64,000 bases of DNA from Thiomargarita sp. (GCA_020718845.1 DYRG01000003.1:10954-74953); one strand, 5' to 3'. Positions 26,901 to 35,835 are shown, numbered from the stretch's first letter. Numbers and translations: made by a program. The notes: generated by a model not told the origin, from the sequence alone.

Positions 26901-28909
26901 CACAATTAGCTTCCGAAGGCAAAGCGGAAGGGGTTACTTTAACTGCACTTTTAAAAACCAAAGATAACAATCCCTACAAAGGGGGCGAAGTTCGTTTTAG
27001 CAGCACTTCTGGCACAATTCAACCCATTGCAATGGGAACAACGGCAGCTGGAACAACTAATGACGCAGGTCAAGCCCAAGCACGTTTAACCACCGAAGGA
27101 AATCCGATTAACCGTGATATTGAAGTGACTGCAAAATCAGGTGAATTAACCCAAAAAATAACCATTACTGTCGACGGCACAGTGTTAAGCATTTCTGGTC
27201 AAGGAACTGTGGTTCAAGGAAGCAACCCAACTTTCTCTATTTTCTTGAAAGATTCCATAGGAAAAGGGATTGCTGGAAAAACACTTCAAGTAACTTCTTT
27301 TGCAAGTAACACAATTAATCCCTTAAAACCGATTGAAAAACCGTCATTTGTTACAAATGATTCAGGAATTGTAGAAATAGGATTAGTTGCCAATACTATT
27401 TCCACAGTACCAATTGATACTAAAGGAAATACTATTCAAGGTGATAAGCTAACTGTAAGTTTATTAGAATCAAACGGTAAAGTGAAACCGATTGAATATT
27501 TCTTAAACATATCAGGTGATAAATTTGAATTGACTGCCAAAGATTTGGATGCCGACGGAAAACCCGCCGATATATGTTTAAATTCAATTGGTAATTTTTC
27601 TCTAAATTGGGTAAATGGAATTGGTTGCAGTGTTGGTATTTATACTGCAAGAGGAACTGTTGAGAAAATTATTCCCCCTATTAGCATTCCGATTCCTCCA
27701 AGTTCTCCAATCATTAATTTTGGATTACGTTCGGATAATGCAGGACCTAACACATTAAATGTAAGTGCAATTAAATCAGCACTTTGTAAAACAGCACCTT
27801 CTGCCTCGTTAGAATTTGATTTTGTTGCATTAACTGCAAACACTATTAACTTACAAGCCGAACCCCCAACAGTAAGTGCAAATTTACCTAGTAAAGATTC
27901 TGAACAAAGCACTATTATTGCGGTTGTGCGTGATTCAAAGAATAACTTAGTGAAAGGAAAAAGAATTAATTTTCAAATTTCTGATGTAACTGCTGGTCGA
28001 CTTTCTCCTTCTTACGCAGTTACTGACAAGTATGGAAAAGCGAGTATTTCTTATATTGCGGGAGAATCAACGGGTGCAAATAAAGATGTGATTATCACAG
28101 CAACTGTAGATTGTAAAACTGCACCTGATTGCAAACCAACCCCAACTTTAACTAATTACTGTGAATCAAGTACCGCTCCTTCTGCTCAAGTAAAAGTAAC
28201 GGTTGCACGTCGTGAAGCATTTATTGTTTTAGGTACGGGTAATAAAATTACTGAAAAAGACGTTACAAAATATCAACTTCCTTTTACTTCATTAGTAACG
28301 GATGTGAATGGTAATCCAATAAAGGGAGCAGTCGTTGATTTTACTGTGATTCCTACTCGCTATATGAAGGGTTGGTGGGAGTGGAGTGATAAAGTCGATC
28401 CCGCTGCTTGGGTAAAATACCAAATTCTTACTTGCGATAATGAAGATATAAATCGCAATGCTATTCTCGATGCAGGTGAGGATATTAACCGCAATGCTCA
28501 ACTCGATCCTCGAAATGTTGCAGTATTAGCAGATGCTAGTGGAACAGGTGCAAGTAGCTCGATTAAAATTACAACCAATGAAAGTGGTTTTGCAGATTTT
28601 AATATTATTTATCCCAAAAGTTACTCGACTTGGGTTGATGTTGAAATTGTTGCAAGAACAGTCGTGGCAGGAACAGAGGCGGAAGCGCGTTCTAAATTTC
28701 GTTTAACTGCAATGCAGGCTGATTTAGCAGGAAAAGATTCTGCTCATCCAAGCGAAATTAGCCCATTTGGGACTGGTGTAAATCGCTTGGATAGTGGCAG
28801 TAAATGGGTTGTTGATGAAACCTTGTTTACTCCTCCTAAGGATGTGAATAATAACGGGACAACAACTGACGCTGCATTGATACCCTCTTGTAATTTCTTA
28901 TTAGATTAG
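23996..28909 (+). CDS. giant Ig-like repeat lipoprotein (adhesin/invasin-like)
   Basis: The start at 23996 follows GAGGATAAACCG and opens a lipoprotein signal with lipobox LLAG-C (Cys17), so the protein is lipid-anchored; the upstream frame extension is not needed. About 1637 residues follow, with a Gly/Thr-rich linker and many Big_1/invasin-type Ig-like domains of about 90-110 residues. Markers are ADG.A.T.L.V.ARD..G.P..., (K/Q)T...G.F...(I/L). and similar strand patterns. Residues about 35-335 and 340-640 are a duplicated unit of roughly 304 residues (both start G.A.(L/I)(T/S)M.GQTVIP). Near residue 1490 a Ca-loop-like stretch, NEDINRNAILDAGEDINRN, occurs. The first 2.9 kb is visibly GC-richer than the last 2 kb. 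It is probably an outer-membrane adhesin; a GAF-HlyD gene follows after 14 bp. Confidence 0.85.
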   Translation: MVRAFLALFFTTLLAGCGGGGAFTETTTSTTTNPTATGNATLTMRGQTVIPAGQKNTTLTFTFRNENGTPITNGTLTFTVNGSARIGGQSSGTYNTDSNGDVKVVIDDTVSEAVLLSITPSAPSRTFTPTHLDYSLYFSPVINAFISPNNQPANGTAASKLTVRIQDQQGNPFVGVSTALAFSPGSFAVAANVPTQTDSNGIFAVDITDTIAETLMVYPSLGGYTLEGLPVIFSASAQSVPSTVSLTVNSSPVLADGIATAELVVIARDSANTPIADVEVVLSLDSGNAILGTARGKTASNGVFKTTISNTLEQEVYVFASVAGVQAKPQKVVFSKAVSLSGNAIISMQGQTVIPTGQNSAKLTFRFQNENSTPITNGSLTFTVSGSAKIAGKSSGSVNTDENGNATVIIENSVSESVTLAVTPTAPNRTFTPTHLDTTLYFSPTINAFISNDGQPANGTAAAKLTVRIQDQKGNPFAGVPVALAFSPKSFATTVNLPAQTDGNGLFVVDITDTVAESLSVYPTLGGHTLNGLPLTFTASSLTTPSLVTITASDKTVLADGAATTNLTVIARDASGTPIADAEVTLSSSSGSAVLGAAAGKTGTNGAFQTTLKNTVAEPVTITPSVGNVRGASLTVEFTNSTSTSPVATITATKNGDPRPASGTDAIVLTVFARNISGDPVIGAEVSLKVSGGSAIFAPDSGKTDNLGRFITNVTDKVAENFTVTPVVANVAGETLSLTFTAIPSSSTAVPNTISITAANNNQAADGKSPITLNVVVRDASNIPLSGVDVVLSSDSTTALLTAASGKTNAGGVFTTTISNTKVESFLVRANAGAKVAETTVAFGAPTNVNISQITVTDNNKLADGKDAITITALVRDAQNRPAVGIPMTLAINPNTSNLAAAAIPDKATGMTGSGGEFIVKLTDTVPETFTVTMGVSGTLNSKTSGNITFIEAATTAQPAALELLTSSSQLASEGKAEGVTLTALLKTKDNNPYKGGEVRFSSTSGTIQPIAMGTTAAGTTNDAGQAQARLTTEGNPINRDIEVTAKSGELTQKITITVDGTVLSISGQGTVVQGSNPTFSIFLKDSIGKGIAGKTLQVTSFASNTINPLKPIEKPSFVTNDSGIVEIGLVANTISTVPIDTKGNTIQGDKLTVSLLESNGKVKPIEYFLNISGDKFELTAKDLDADGKPADICLNSIGNFSLNWVNGIGCSVGIYTARGTVEKIIPPISIPIPPSSPIINFGLRSDNAGPNTLNVSAIKSALCKTAPSASLEFDFVALTANTINLQAEPPTVSANLPSKDSEQSTIIAVVRDSKNNLVKGKRINFQISDVTAGRLSPSYAVTDKYGKASISYIAGESTGANKDVIITATVDCKTAPDCKPTPTLTNYCESSTAPSAQVKVTVARREAFIVLGTGNKITEKDVTKYQLPFTSLVTDVNGNPIKGAVVDFTVIPTRYMKGWWEWSDKVDPAAWVKYQILTCDNEDINRNAILDAGEDINRNAQLDPRNVAVLADASGTGASSSIKITTNESGFADFNIIYPKSYSTWVDVEIVARTVVAGTEAEARSKFRLTAMQADLAGKDSAHPSEISPFGTGVNRLDSGSKWVVDETLFTPPKDVNNNGTTTDAALIPSCNFLLD

Positions 28910-28923
28910 GGTTTTGGAAAAAA

Positions 28924-30684
28924 ATGACCACGCCACGTCCGCTTAAAGCAACGCCATTGAATTTATTGATATTACATCAAGAGATTCAGGCATTGCTTGA
29001 GAGCAACGTGGCGCGGGAAGATCGGGTTTTAGCAGCATTACAACTTTTATTACGCCTGACCAATGCGGCGGGCGTTTTTCATTCTTACTTTGGTGATAAA
29101 CAACTCATTGCTGGACAACGCATTTTATCCAAACAAGCCTTAACATGGCACTCTAATTTAGAAACCCTTTTTTTAGAACAAGCACAATTAACGTTAGATA
29201 AAAAAGAAACTCAAATTTTTCCTCTCGATAAATCTCAACAAATCTATATTTTAACCGCTCCCATTAATAATGCTGAAACCATTGCATTAGCATTAGTGTT
29301 AGGTGAGCAACGCCTAGAAATGTTTGCCACTATTTTGCAATTAATCGTGGGTTATTTAAGTGTTTCTTCACAACATACGTCGACAAATACCGATTGGCTA
29401 ATGATGTTGAGCAAAGTGTTTGCAATGCCAGATATTGATAAAGCATTTCAAGGTTTATTGCATACTATTCAACATCACTTTAATGCACAACGGGTTATTT
29501 TAGGATTACAAAAAGGCAAACATTGTCGCGTTGAAACGATTTCTGAAATCGATCATTTCAAACGCCAAGCTGACATTGTTCATGTAAGTGAAGCGTTAAT
29601 GAAAAGCACGTTATTATTGAAATCACCGCTCACCAATGATAACGAAGATTATGAAGTAAAACAAATGCTTAAAATAACGGGAACACAAGGTTTATTAAGC
29701 ATTCCGTTGCCCATTTTACCCGAAGGTTTTGCGGGTGTTTTAATCGTTTTGTGGGAACATCCTCCCAAAGAAACTCAATTAAAAGAATTAGAGCAACTTT
29801 CTCCCGCCTTAGGAATGACAGTTGTTGCATTAAAACGTTCGCGTCCGCGTTGGTGGCAACGTTTGTGGTTGAATGCACCTGCGCAAAGAAACCGCCGCAT
29901 TTTGAAATTATCTTTGTGGTTAGGTTTTCTTTTAATTATGTTAATTCCCGTTCCTCATCGAGTGGCGGGTTCTGTGATATTAGAACCCACCGTTCGACGC
30001 TTTGTAAATGCGCCATTTGACGGGATATTGAAAAAGACTTTTCATTTGTCGGGCGATCAAATTAAAAATGGAGAATTACTCGCTGAATTAGACGGCAAAG
30101 AAATTGAGTGGCAATTATCGGGTTTGAAAGCAGAGAAAAGTCGTGCACAAAAACAAAAAGACGTAAGTGCTGCCGCTCGTGATACCAGTGCCGTTCAAAT
30201 CGCTCAGCTTGAAATGGAACGCATTGATGCCCAACTTGATTTATTAGAGCATCGTTTAGCAAATCTACAAATCAAAAGTCCATTAGATGGTATTATTATT
30301 TCTGGCGATTTGAAACGGGTTGAAGGAAGTCCGTTAAATAAAGGTCATGTATTATTTGAAATCGCACCATTAGATAACATATTGATTCAAATGGCAATTT
30401 CGGTCGATGATATTAGTTATGTTGCTCCTAATTTAGTTTTGAGCATTATTTTAGATGCGTATCCTAATGAAATTTTTGAGCAAACCATTACAAAAATTCA
30501 ACCGCGAGCAACCACGCGAGATGGTCAGCAAGTATTTGTTTTAGAAGCTAAAATAGATAATGTAGATGGGCGTTTGCGACCTGGTTTGAAAGGTCGAGGA
30601 AGAGTGTACGCTGGAAATGAAACTTTAGGTTGGGTGATTCTCCATAAAGCATGGGAACATCTTTTTAAATGGATTGTTCAATAA
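28924..30684 (+). CDS. GAF domain-HlyD membrane-fusion hybrid protein
   Basis: The N-terminal half (about 10-310) is cytoplasmic and looks like one or two GAF-type sensory domains (RVLAALQLLLRLTNA; DKAFQGLLHTIQHHFNAQRVILGLQKG). A Trp/Arg-rich stretch is followed by one transmembrane segment (about 332-346, LWLGFLLIMLIPVP). The periplasmic half is HlyD/biotinyl-lipoyl type: VAGSVILEPTVRRFVNAPFDG, a short coiled coil, ANLQIKSPLDGIIISGD, then LRPGLKGRGRVYAG. It lacks the long helical hairpin of true type I secretion adaptors. It lies 14 bp after the giant lipoprotein and may help to export or regulate it. No ABC transporter or TolC gene is next to it. Confidence 0.8.
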   Translation: MTTPRPLKATPLNLLILHQEIQALLESNVAREDRVLAALQLLLRLTNAAGVFHSYFGDKQLIAGQRILSKQALTWHSNLETLFLEQAQLTLDKKETQIFPLDKSQQIYILTAPINNAETIALALVLGEQRLEMFATILQLIVGYLSVSSQHTSTNTDWLMMLSKVFAMPDIDKAFQGLLHTIQHHFNAQRVILGLQKGKHCRVETISEIDHFKRQADIVHVSEALMKSTLLLKSPLTNDNEDYEVKQMLKITGTQGLLSIPLPILPEGFAGVLIVLWEHPPKETQLKELEQLSPALGMTVVALKRSRPRWWQRLWLNAPAQRNRRILKLSLWLGFLLIMLIPVPHRVAGSVILEPTVRRFVNAPFDGILKKTFHLSGDQIKNGELLAELDGKEIEWQLSGLKAEKSRAQKQKDVSAAARDTSAVQIAQLEMERIDAQLDLLEHRLANLQIKSPLDGIIISGDLKRVEGSPLNKGHVLFEIAPLDNILIQMAISVDDISYVAPNLVLSIILDAYPNEIFEQTITKIQPRATTRDGQQVFVLEAKIDNVDGRLRPGLKGRGRVYAGNETLGWVILHKAWEHLFKWIVQ

Positions 30685-30702
30685 ATACTGGGGAAAATCA
30701 AA

Positions 30703-30972
30703 ATGTTAAGAAAGATAATCATTCCAAATGAAGAAAAATTGGTTATTGATTTACCAAAAACCTACATTGGAGAAGAAATAGAAATTTTAATATTCCCTAT
30801 TCCTTCTGAAATGGATACGATAGCAACTTCAGAAATGGATACCACTGAATATTTATTATCAAATCCAGCAAATGCAAAATATTTACTTGAATCATTAGAA
30901 AATTCAAAAAATTCTGCTAACTTGATACACGTTTCAATAGAAGAACTTGAAGAACTGGAAAGAAGATTATAA
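30703..30972 (+). CDS. small antitoxin-like protein
   Basis: The 89-residue acidic protein has a short beta-rich start (RKIIIPNEEKLVIDLPKTYIG) and a C-terminal EYLLSNPANAKYLLESLENS...ISIEELEEL-like stretch resembling the toxin-binding tail of Phd/YefM-type antitoxins. No toxin gene follows; a PIN-PhoH gene starts 45 bp later. It may be an orphan antitoxin or an unrelated small protein. Confidence 0.55.
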   Translation: MLRKIIIPNEEKLVIDLPKTYIGEEIEILIFPIPSEMDTIATSEMDTTEYLLSNPANAKYLLESLENSKNSANLIHVSIEELEELERRL

Positions 30973-31017
30973 TCTATTTCTAAATTAATAAACAAACAAT
31001 AGAACAAGGGAGAAAGT

Positions 31018-32412
31018 ATGAACGCGAAACGTTTATTTGTATTGGATACCAATGTTTTAATGCACGATCCAACTGCATTATATCGTTTTCAAGAACACGA
31101 TGTTTATTTGCCAATGGTGGTTTTAGAAGAGTTAGATGCAGGAAAGAAAGGCACTTCTGAAGTGGCGAGAAACGTTCGACAAGTCACGCGCTTTTTAGAT
31201 GATTTGATTAAGACTTCAAATGACGATATTGCAACTGGTATTCCGATTACGGGTTATGGTTCAAATCAAACGAATGGACGGTTATTTTTTCAAACCCGCG
31301 AATTAGCTAATTCTTTGCCAGCAACTTTACCTGGTTCAAAAGCTGATAATAGTATTTTAAGCATTGCACAATCTTTACAAAAAGAAAGTCCAGAACTTAA
31401 TGTAACTTTAGTTTCAAAAGATATTAATTTGCGGGTTAAAGCGCGAGTTTTAGGGATTCACACCGAAGACTATCAAAACGATAAAGTTTTAGATGATGTT
31501 AATCTTTTGTACGGTGGTTTTCTTCCACTTTCAAAAGATTTCTGGGACAAACATAGCAACGGTTTAGAATCTTGGCAAGAAAAAGGTCGAATTTATTATC
31601 GTTTGCGTGGTGAAGATGTCAATGATTGGTATCCAAATCAAGGTTTATTTCTGAATGAGGAAGGTGGTTTTGAAGCTCTTGTGAAAGAAGTTAAACCTAA
31701 TGAAGCGGTAATTCAAATCGTGCATAATTATCGAGCACCGCATCATGGAATTTGGGGCATTAATGCTCGAAATCGTGAACAAAATTATGCACTTAACTTA
31801 CTCATGGACGATCAAATTGATTTCGTGACTTTGTTAGGAGTTGCGGGAAGTGGTAAAACCTTAATGGCATTAGCAGCGGGTTTGACGCAGATATTAGAAA
31901 AACAGTTGTACCGTGAAATAATTGTTACAAGAGTGACTGTTCCAGTGGGTGAGGATATTGGATTTCTACCTGGTACAGAAGAAGAGAAAATGACTCCTTG
32001 GATGGGTGCGTTAATGGATAATTTAGAGGTTTTAAATCCAAGCGCACACGGACATAACAACGAAGGCGATTGGGGACGCGCTGCGACAAATGATATTTTG
32101 AGTAATAAAATCAAAATTCGTTCTTTAAATTTTATGCGAGGAAGAACATTTCTAAATCGTTATATTATTTTAGATGAAGCGCAGAATTTAACCCCAAAGC
32201 AAATGAAAACCTTAATTACTCGAGCTGGACCCGGAACAAAAATTGTTTGTTTAGGTAATATTGGTCAAATCGACACGCCTTATTTGAGTGAAACAACGTC
32301 AGGTTTAACTTATGTAGTTGATCGTTTCAAAAACTGTGCATTTAGCGGTCATATTACATTACAACGCGGCGAACGTTCTCGTTTAGCAGATTATGCCACT
32401 GAAATTTTATAA
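31018..32412 (+). CDS. PIN-PhoH family ATPase/ribonuclease
   Basis: An N-terminal PIN nuclease domain (1-150; FVLDTNVLMHDP, VVLEELDAGKKG, DNSILSIA, LVSKDINLRVKA) is fused to a C-terminal PhoH ATPase (about 230-464; Walker A LLGVAGSGKTLMALAAG, VTRVTVPVGEDIGFLPG, Walker B YIILDEAQNLTPKQMKTLITRAG). Proteins of this PhoH2/YlaK type are thought to unwind and cut RNA. The 464-residue length is usual. AGGGAGA precedes the ATG and a terminator follows, so it is a monocistronic unit or ends the unit begun upstream. Confidence 0.93.
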   Translation: MNAKRLFVLDTNVLMHDPTALYRFQEHDVYLPMVVLEELDAGKKGTSEVARNVRQVTRFLDDLIKTSNDDIATGIPITGYGSNQTNGRLFFQTRELANSLPATLPGSKADNSILSIAQSLQKESPELNVTLVSKDINLRVKARVLGIHTEDYQNDKVLDDVNLLYGGFLPLSKDFWDKHSNGLESWQEKGRIYYRLRGEDVNDWYPNQGLFLNEEGGFEALVKEVKPNEAVIQIVHNYRAPHHGIWGINARNREQNYALNLLMDDQIDFVTLLGVAGSGKTLMALAAGLTQILEKQLYREIIVTRVTVPVGEDIGFLPGTEEEKMTPWMGALMDNLEVLNPSAHGHNNEGDWGRAATNDILSNKIKIRSLNFMRGRTFLNRYIILDEAQNLTPKQMKTLITRAGPGTKIVCLGNIGQIDTPYLSETTSGLTYVVDRFKNCAFSGHITLQRGERSRLADYATEIL

Positions 32413-32434
32413 AATTTCATAATCTAAAACTCCG

Positions 32435-32460
32435 CCCTCTCTATTTGAGAGGGTTTTTAT
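32435..32460 (+). terminator. rho-independent terminator
   Basis: CCCTCTC (32435-32441) and GAGAGGG (32447-32453) with loop TATTT, followed by TTTTTATTTT. It ends the PIN-PhoH transcript. Confidence 0.92.
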
Positions 32461-32485
32461 TTTCTAACAAAAATACATTTCAAAG

Positions 32486-34114
32486 ATGAGTACAAAACAT
32501 TTAACGATTGGCGTTTTTAGTTTATTTCTAGTTGTTTATATTTTATTGCTAGGAACGCATCCTTTAACGATTCCTTCAGAAGCGCGTTATGCTGAAATTC
32601 CGCGTGAAATTTTAGCGAGCAATGAGTGGATTGTTCCGCATTTGAATGGGATGCGTTATTTTGAGAAAACTCCTTTAGGATATTGGTTAGAAGCGGGAGC
32701 AATGTGGGTATTTGGAGAAAACCTTTTTGCGAATCGTTTGCCGACGGCATTAGCGGCGAGTTTCTCGGCGTGGTGGATTTTTATTTTAATTCGGCGATTT
32801 GGTAAAACAACTCAACCTATTTTAAGTACATTTGTTTATTTGACTTTTTTTCAAGTTTTTTTGTTAGGAATTACCAATGTTTTAGATGGAATGCTCACGG
32901 CTTTTTTAACGGCGGCGGTTGCAAGTTTCTTTATTGTCTCTCAATCAAATGAGAAACGAGAAATAAATAAGTATTTGTTTTTATTGGGTATTTTTTGTGG
33001 ATTAGCGTTTTTAATTAAAGGATTTCTCGCGTTTGTCGTGCCTTTTATGGTGATCATTGCATTTATGATTTGGGAAAAACGTGCAAAAGATATTTTAAGT
33101 TGGAGCGTTATTCCTATTTTTGCAGTTTTATTAGTATGTGTGCCTTGGGGGATTGCCATTCATTTAAAAGAAAGTGATTTCTGGCATTATTTTTTTTGGG
33201 TAGAACATATTAATCGTTTTACGGGTGGAGAAAATGCGCAACATTCATCACCGATTTGGTATTTTTTACCTGTTATATTAGGAGGAGCATTACCTTGGAC
33301 ATTTTTAATTCCAGCAGCCTTTTATAATTTAAAAGAAAAACTCTTTACAGAACCATTGTATCGTTTTAGTTTATTGTGGTTTGTATTGCCATTTGTGTTC
33401 TTTTCATTTTCAAATGGAAAATTAGCTCCTTATATTTTGCCTTGTTATGCGCCATTAGCGATTTTATTAAGTGAAGGATTATCAACAAATAACATTTCAA
33501 ATAAATTACAAAATTGGGGAATTCGTGTAGGTTTAATGATCATGGTGTTTGCATTATTGGTTGTGATTTCTGCACAATTCAATTTGTTTAATTTGAAAGC
33601 CTTTTATCAATCAAGTGAACTACATAAAGTAATTTTGATTATTTTTTCTCTAATGATCGGTGCTTTTTTGATATTTAAAGCATTAATAAATTCTAATCAA
33701 ATCAATAGATTATTTTTATATGGAATCTCACTTATAGGGATAATGCTCAGTATTCATTTTGTGCTACCTCAAAAATTTTTAGATACTAAAGCACCCGAAG
33801 ATTTTTTTCTTAAAAATCAACATCTTATTACACCGCAAACGATGTTAATTTCTGACGCACCTTTAATGCACGCGGTGAATTGGTTTTATAAACGACATGA
33901 TGTATATTTGTTTCATTCGCAAGGAGAAATGAAATATGGTTTGAGTTATCCCGATGCAAAACATCGTTATTTGGAAACAGAGCAACTTTTGCAAGCAATT
34001 CAAACGCGCCGTCCATTAGTAATTGTGCATGAAAGTTCAATTCTGATGACGGATTTTCCTCAACCAACACAGCGTTATCAACAGGGCATTTTTGTATTGG
34101 ATTATTATCAATAA
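32486..34114 (+). CDS. ArnT/PMT-family lipid-linked sugar transferase
   Basis: This polytopic inner-membrane glycosyltransferase (542 residues, about 11-12 hydrophobic segments) is of the GT83/ArnT class, which moves a sugar from a polyprenyl-phosphate carrier to lipid A or another envelope acceptor. The first periplasmic loop carries the family signature PSEARYAEIPREILASNEW and MRYFEKTPLGYW. The C-terminal soluble part is short. Accessory arn genes for making aminoarabinose are absent, so donor and acceptor are unknown. It follows the PIN-PhoH terminator and lies 42 bp before a dienelactone hydrolase gene. Confidence 0.85.
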   Translation: MSTKHLTIGVFSLFLVVYILLLGTHPLTIPSEARYAEIPREILASNEWIVPHLNGMRYFEKTPLGYWLEAGAMWVFGENLFANRLPTALAASFSAWWIFILIRRFGKTTQPILSTFVYLTFFQVFLLGITNVLDGMLTAFLTAAVASFFIVSQSNEKREINKYLFLLGIFCGLAFLIKGFLAFVVPFMVIIAFMIWEKRAKDILSWSVIPIFAVLLVCVPWGIAIHLKESDFWHYFFWVEHINRFTGGENAQHSSPIWYFLPVILGGALPWTFLIPAAFYNLKEKLFTEPLYRFSLLWFVLPFVFFSFSNGKLAPYILPCYAPLAILLSEGLSTNNISNKLQNWGIRVGLMIMVFALLVVISAQFNLFNLKAFYQSSELHKVILIIFSLMIGAFLIFKALINSNQINRLFLYGISLIGIMLSIHFVLPQKFLDTKAPEDFFLKNQHLITPQTMLISDAPLMHAVNWFYKRHDVYLFHSQGEMKYGLSYPDAKHRYLETEQLLQAIQTRRPLVIVHESSILMTDFPQPTQRYQQGIFVLDYYQ

Positions 34115-34156
34115 GTGTTACAATATCAGTATTTTCAAACAAGGAGTGATTTTAAG

Positions 34157-34969
34157 ATGAAAACGTGGTTAGCAGGTGTTTTAATGATGGCGGCGAGTTT
34201 TCCAACCTTTGCGGCGGTGAAAGGCGAAACGGTAGAATATAACGCCGATGGTGTTACTTTGAAAGGTTATTTGGCATTTGATGATGCAAAGAAAGAACCA
34301 CGTCCAGCGGTGTTAGTTGTTCACGAATGGTGGGGGCAAAATGCTTATGCGAGAAAACGTGCAGAAATGCTTGCAGAAATGGGTTACACCGCCTTAGCAG
34401 TTGATATGTATGGTGATGGAAAAAACGCTAATCATCCCAAAGAAGCGGGTGCGTTTGCAACTGAGGTTTTAAAAAATAAAGAACTTGCTAAAAAACGGTT
34501 TCTTGCTGCAATGGATTTATTAAAACAAAATCCTACTGTTCAGAAAGAAAATTTCGCCGCAATTGGTTATTGTTTTGGGGGAGCAACCGTGTTAAATATG
34601 GCGAGAATGGGCGTGGATTTGAAAGGCGTTGCAAGTTTTCACGGAATGCTTTCAACTAAAGAACCCGCAAAAGTTGGAGAAATCAAAGCAAAAATCATGG
34701 TTTTCAATGGAGAAGCCGATGCAATGTTTCCTGAAGAACAGGTTGAAGCATTTAAATCTGAAATGAAAGCCGCCAAAGCTGATTTTGAATATGTGGGTTA
34801 TCCTAATGTTCAACATAGTTTTACAAACCCAATTGCTGATGAAGTTGCTCAAAAATTTAGCTTACCATTGGCGTATGACGAAGAAGCCGATAAAGATTCT
34901 TGGAAGAAACTCGACGATTTCTTAAAACATATTTTTAAATCTTCCACTAAACGTGGATTAAGAGGTTGA
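34157..34969 (+). CDS. exported dienelactone hydrolase family protein
   Basis: The ATG at 34157 is preferred because AAGGAGTGA lies upstream and it opens a signal peptide (MKTWLAGVLMMAASFPTFA). The mature alpha/beta hydrolase has the DLH pattern: VLVVHEWWGQNAYARKRAEMLAEMGY, the Cys nucleophile in IGYCFGG, Asp in NGEADAMF and His in NVQHSFTNP. Cys-Asp-His is the triad expected for dienelactone hydrolases. The natural ester substrate is unknown, and the periplasmic location argues against a role in aromatic breakdown. It lies just upstream of rlmJ, possibly co-transcribed. Confidence 0.9.
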   Translation: MKTWLAGVLMMAASFPTFAAVKGETVEYNADGVTLKGYLAFDDAKKEPRPAVLVVHEWWGQNAYARKRAEMLAEMGYTALAVDMYGDGKNANHPKEAGAFATEVLKNKELAKKRFLAAMDLLKQNPTVQKENFAAIGYCFGGATVLNMARMGVDLKGVASFHGMLSTKEPAKVGEIKAKIMVFNGEADAMFPEEQVEAFKSEMKAAKADFEYVGYPNVQHSFTNPIADEVAQKFSLPLAYDEEADKDSWKKLDDFLKHIFKSSTKRGLRG

Positions 34970-34992
34970 TTTTAAAGGGCAATATTAATCTT

Positions 34993-35835
34993 ATGAATTA
35001 TCGACATAGTTATCACGCTGGAAACTTTGCGGATGTGTGCAAGCATAGTTTGTTATTAGTATTGCTCAATAAATTTTTAGAGAAACCTGCGCCGTTTTGT
35101 TATATAGAAACGCATTCTGGAAGTGGTTTGTATGATTTGAAAAGCATTGAATCTGAGAAAACTTTAGAATATCAACAAGGCATTTCAAAATTATTAAATC
35201 AAAACTTAAAACTACCTTTTTTAGAACAATATGTTCAATTAATTAAAAATTATAACAAAAATGAATTGCGATTTTATCTTGGATCGCCATTATTCGCAGC
35301 GCAAATGTTAAGAGAGCAAGATGAATTGATCTTAAATGAATTACATCCAGAAACTTTTGCGCAATTAAAGAATCTTCTCAAACAAGATAGAAGAATTCAT
35401 TTGCATCAGCGCGATGGTTATGAGGCTTTAAAAGCTCTTTTACCGCCAAAATTAAAACGAGGATTAGTTTTCATTGATCCCGCGTATGAAATGCAACAAA
35501 AAGAGTTTTCTTTAGCGTTAGAGCATCTTTTGGTGGGTTTGCAACGGTGGTCGCAAGCAACTTTTGTATTGTGGTATCCAATAAAACATCGTCAAATGCT
35601 TAAAAGTTTCTATCAAAAAATTAAGCAAAGTAATGTAAAGAAAGCCTTAGCAATTGAATTATGGATTTTACCGCCCGATAATGAATTAAGTTTAAATGGA
35701 TCGGGTTTGTTAGTAATTAATCCCCCTTGGCAATTTGATCAACAAGCAACGGCTGTTTTAAAAGTATTGCAACCATTGCTTTCACAAAGTCCCCAATCGG
35801 GTTTTAATCTCATTTGGTTAAAGGAAGAACATTAA
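34993..35835 (+). CDS. rlmJ: 23S rRNA (adenine2030-N6)-methyltransferase RlmJ
   Basis: RlmJ methylates A2030 of 23S rRNA. The start MNYRHSYHAGNFADVCKH is diagnostic of the family, which is why the ATG at 34993 is chosen over the frame start nine codons upstream. Other motifs are YIETHSGSGLYDL, the catalytic-loop FIDPAYE (usually DPPY; here the second Pro is Ala) and FVLWYPIK. Length is 280 residues, as expected. The next gene starts at the base after its stop codon. Confidence 0.94.
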   Translation: MNYRHSYHAGNFADVCKHSLLLVLLNKFLEKPAPFCYIETHSGSGLYDLKSIESEKTLEYQQGISKLLNQNLKLPFLEQYVQLIKNYNKNELRFYLGSPLFAAQMLREQDELILNELHPETFAQLKNLLKQDRRIHLHQRDGYEALKALLPPKLKRGLVFIDPAYEMQQKEFSLALEHLLVGLQRWSQATFVLWYPIKHRQMLKSFYQKIKQSNVKKALAIELWILPPDNELSLNGSGLLVINPPWQFDQQATAVLKVLQPLLSQSPQSGFNLIWLKEEH

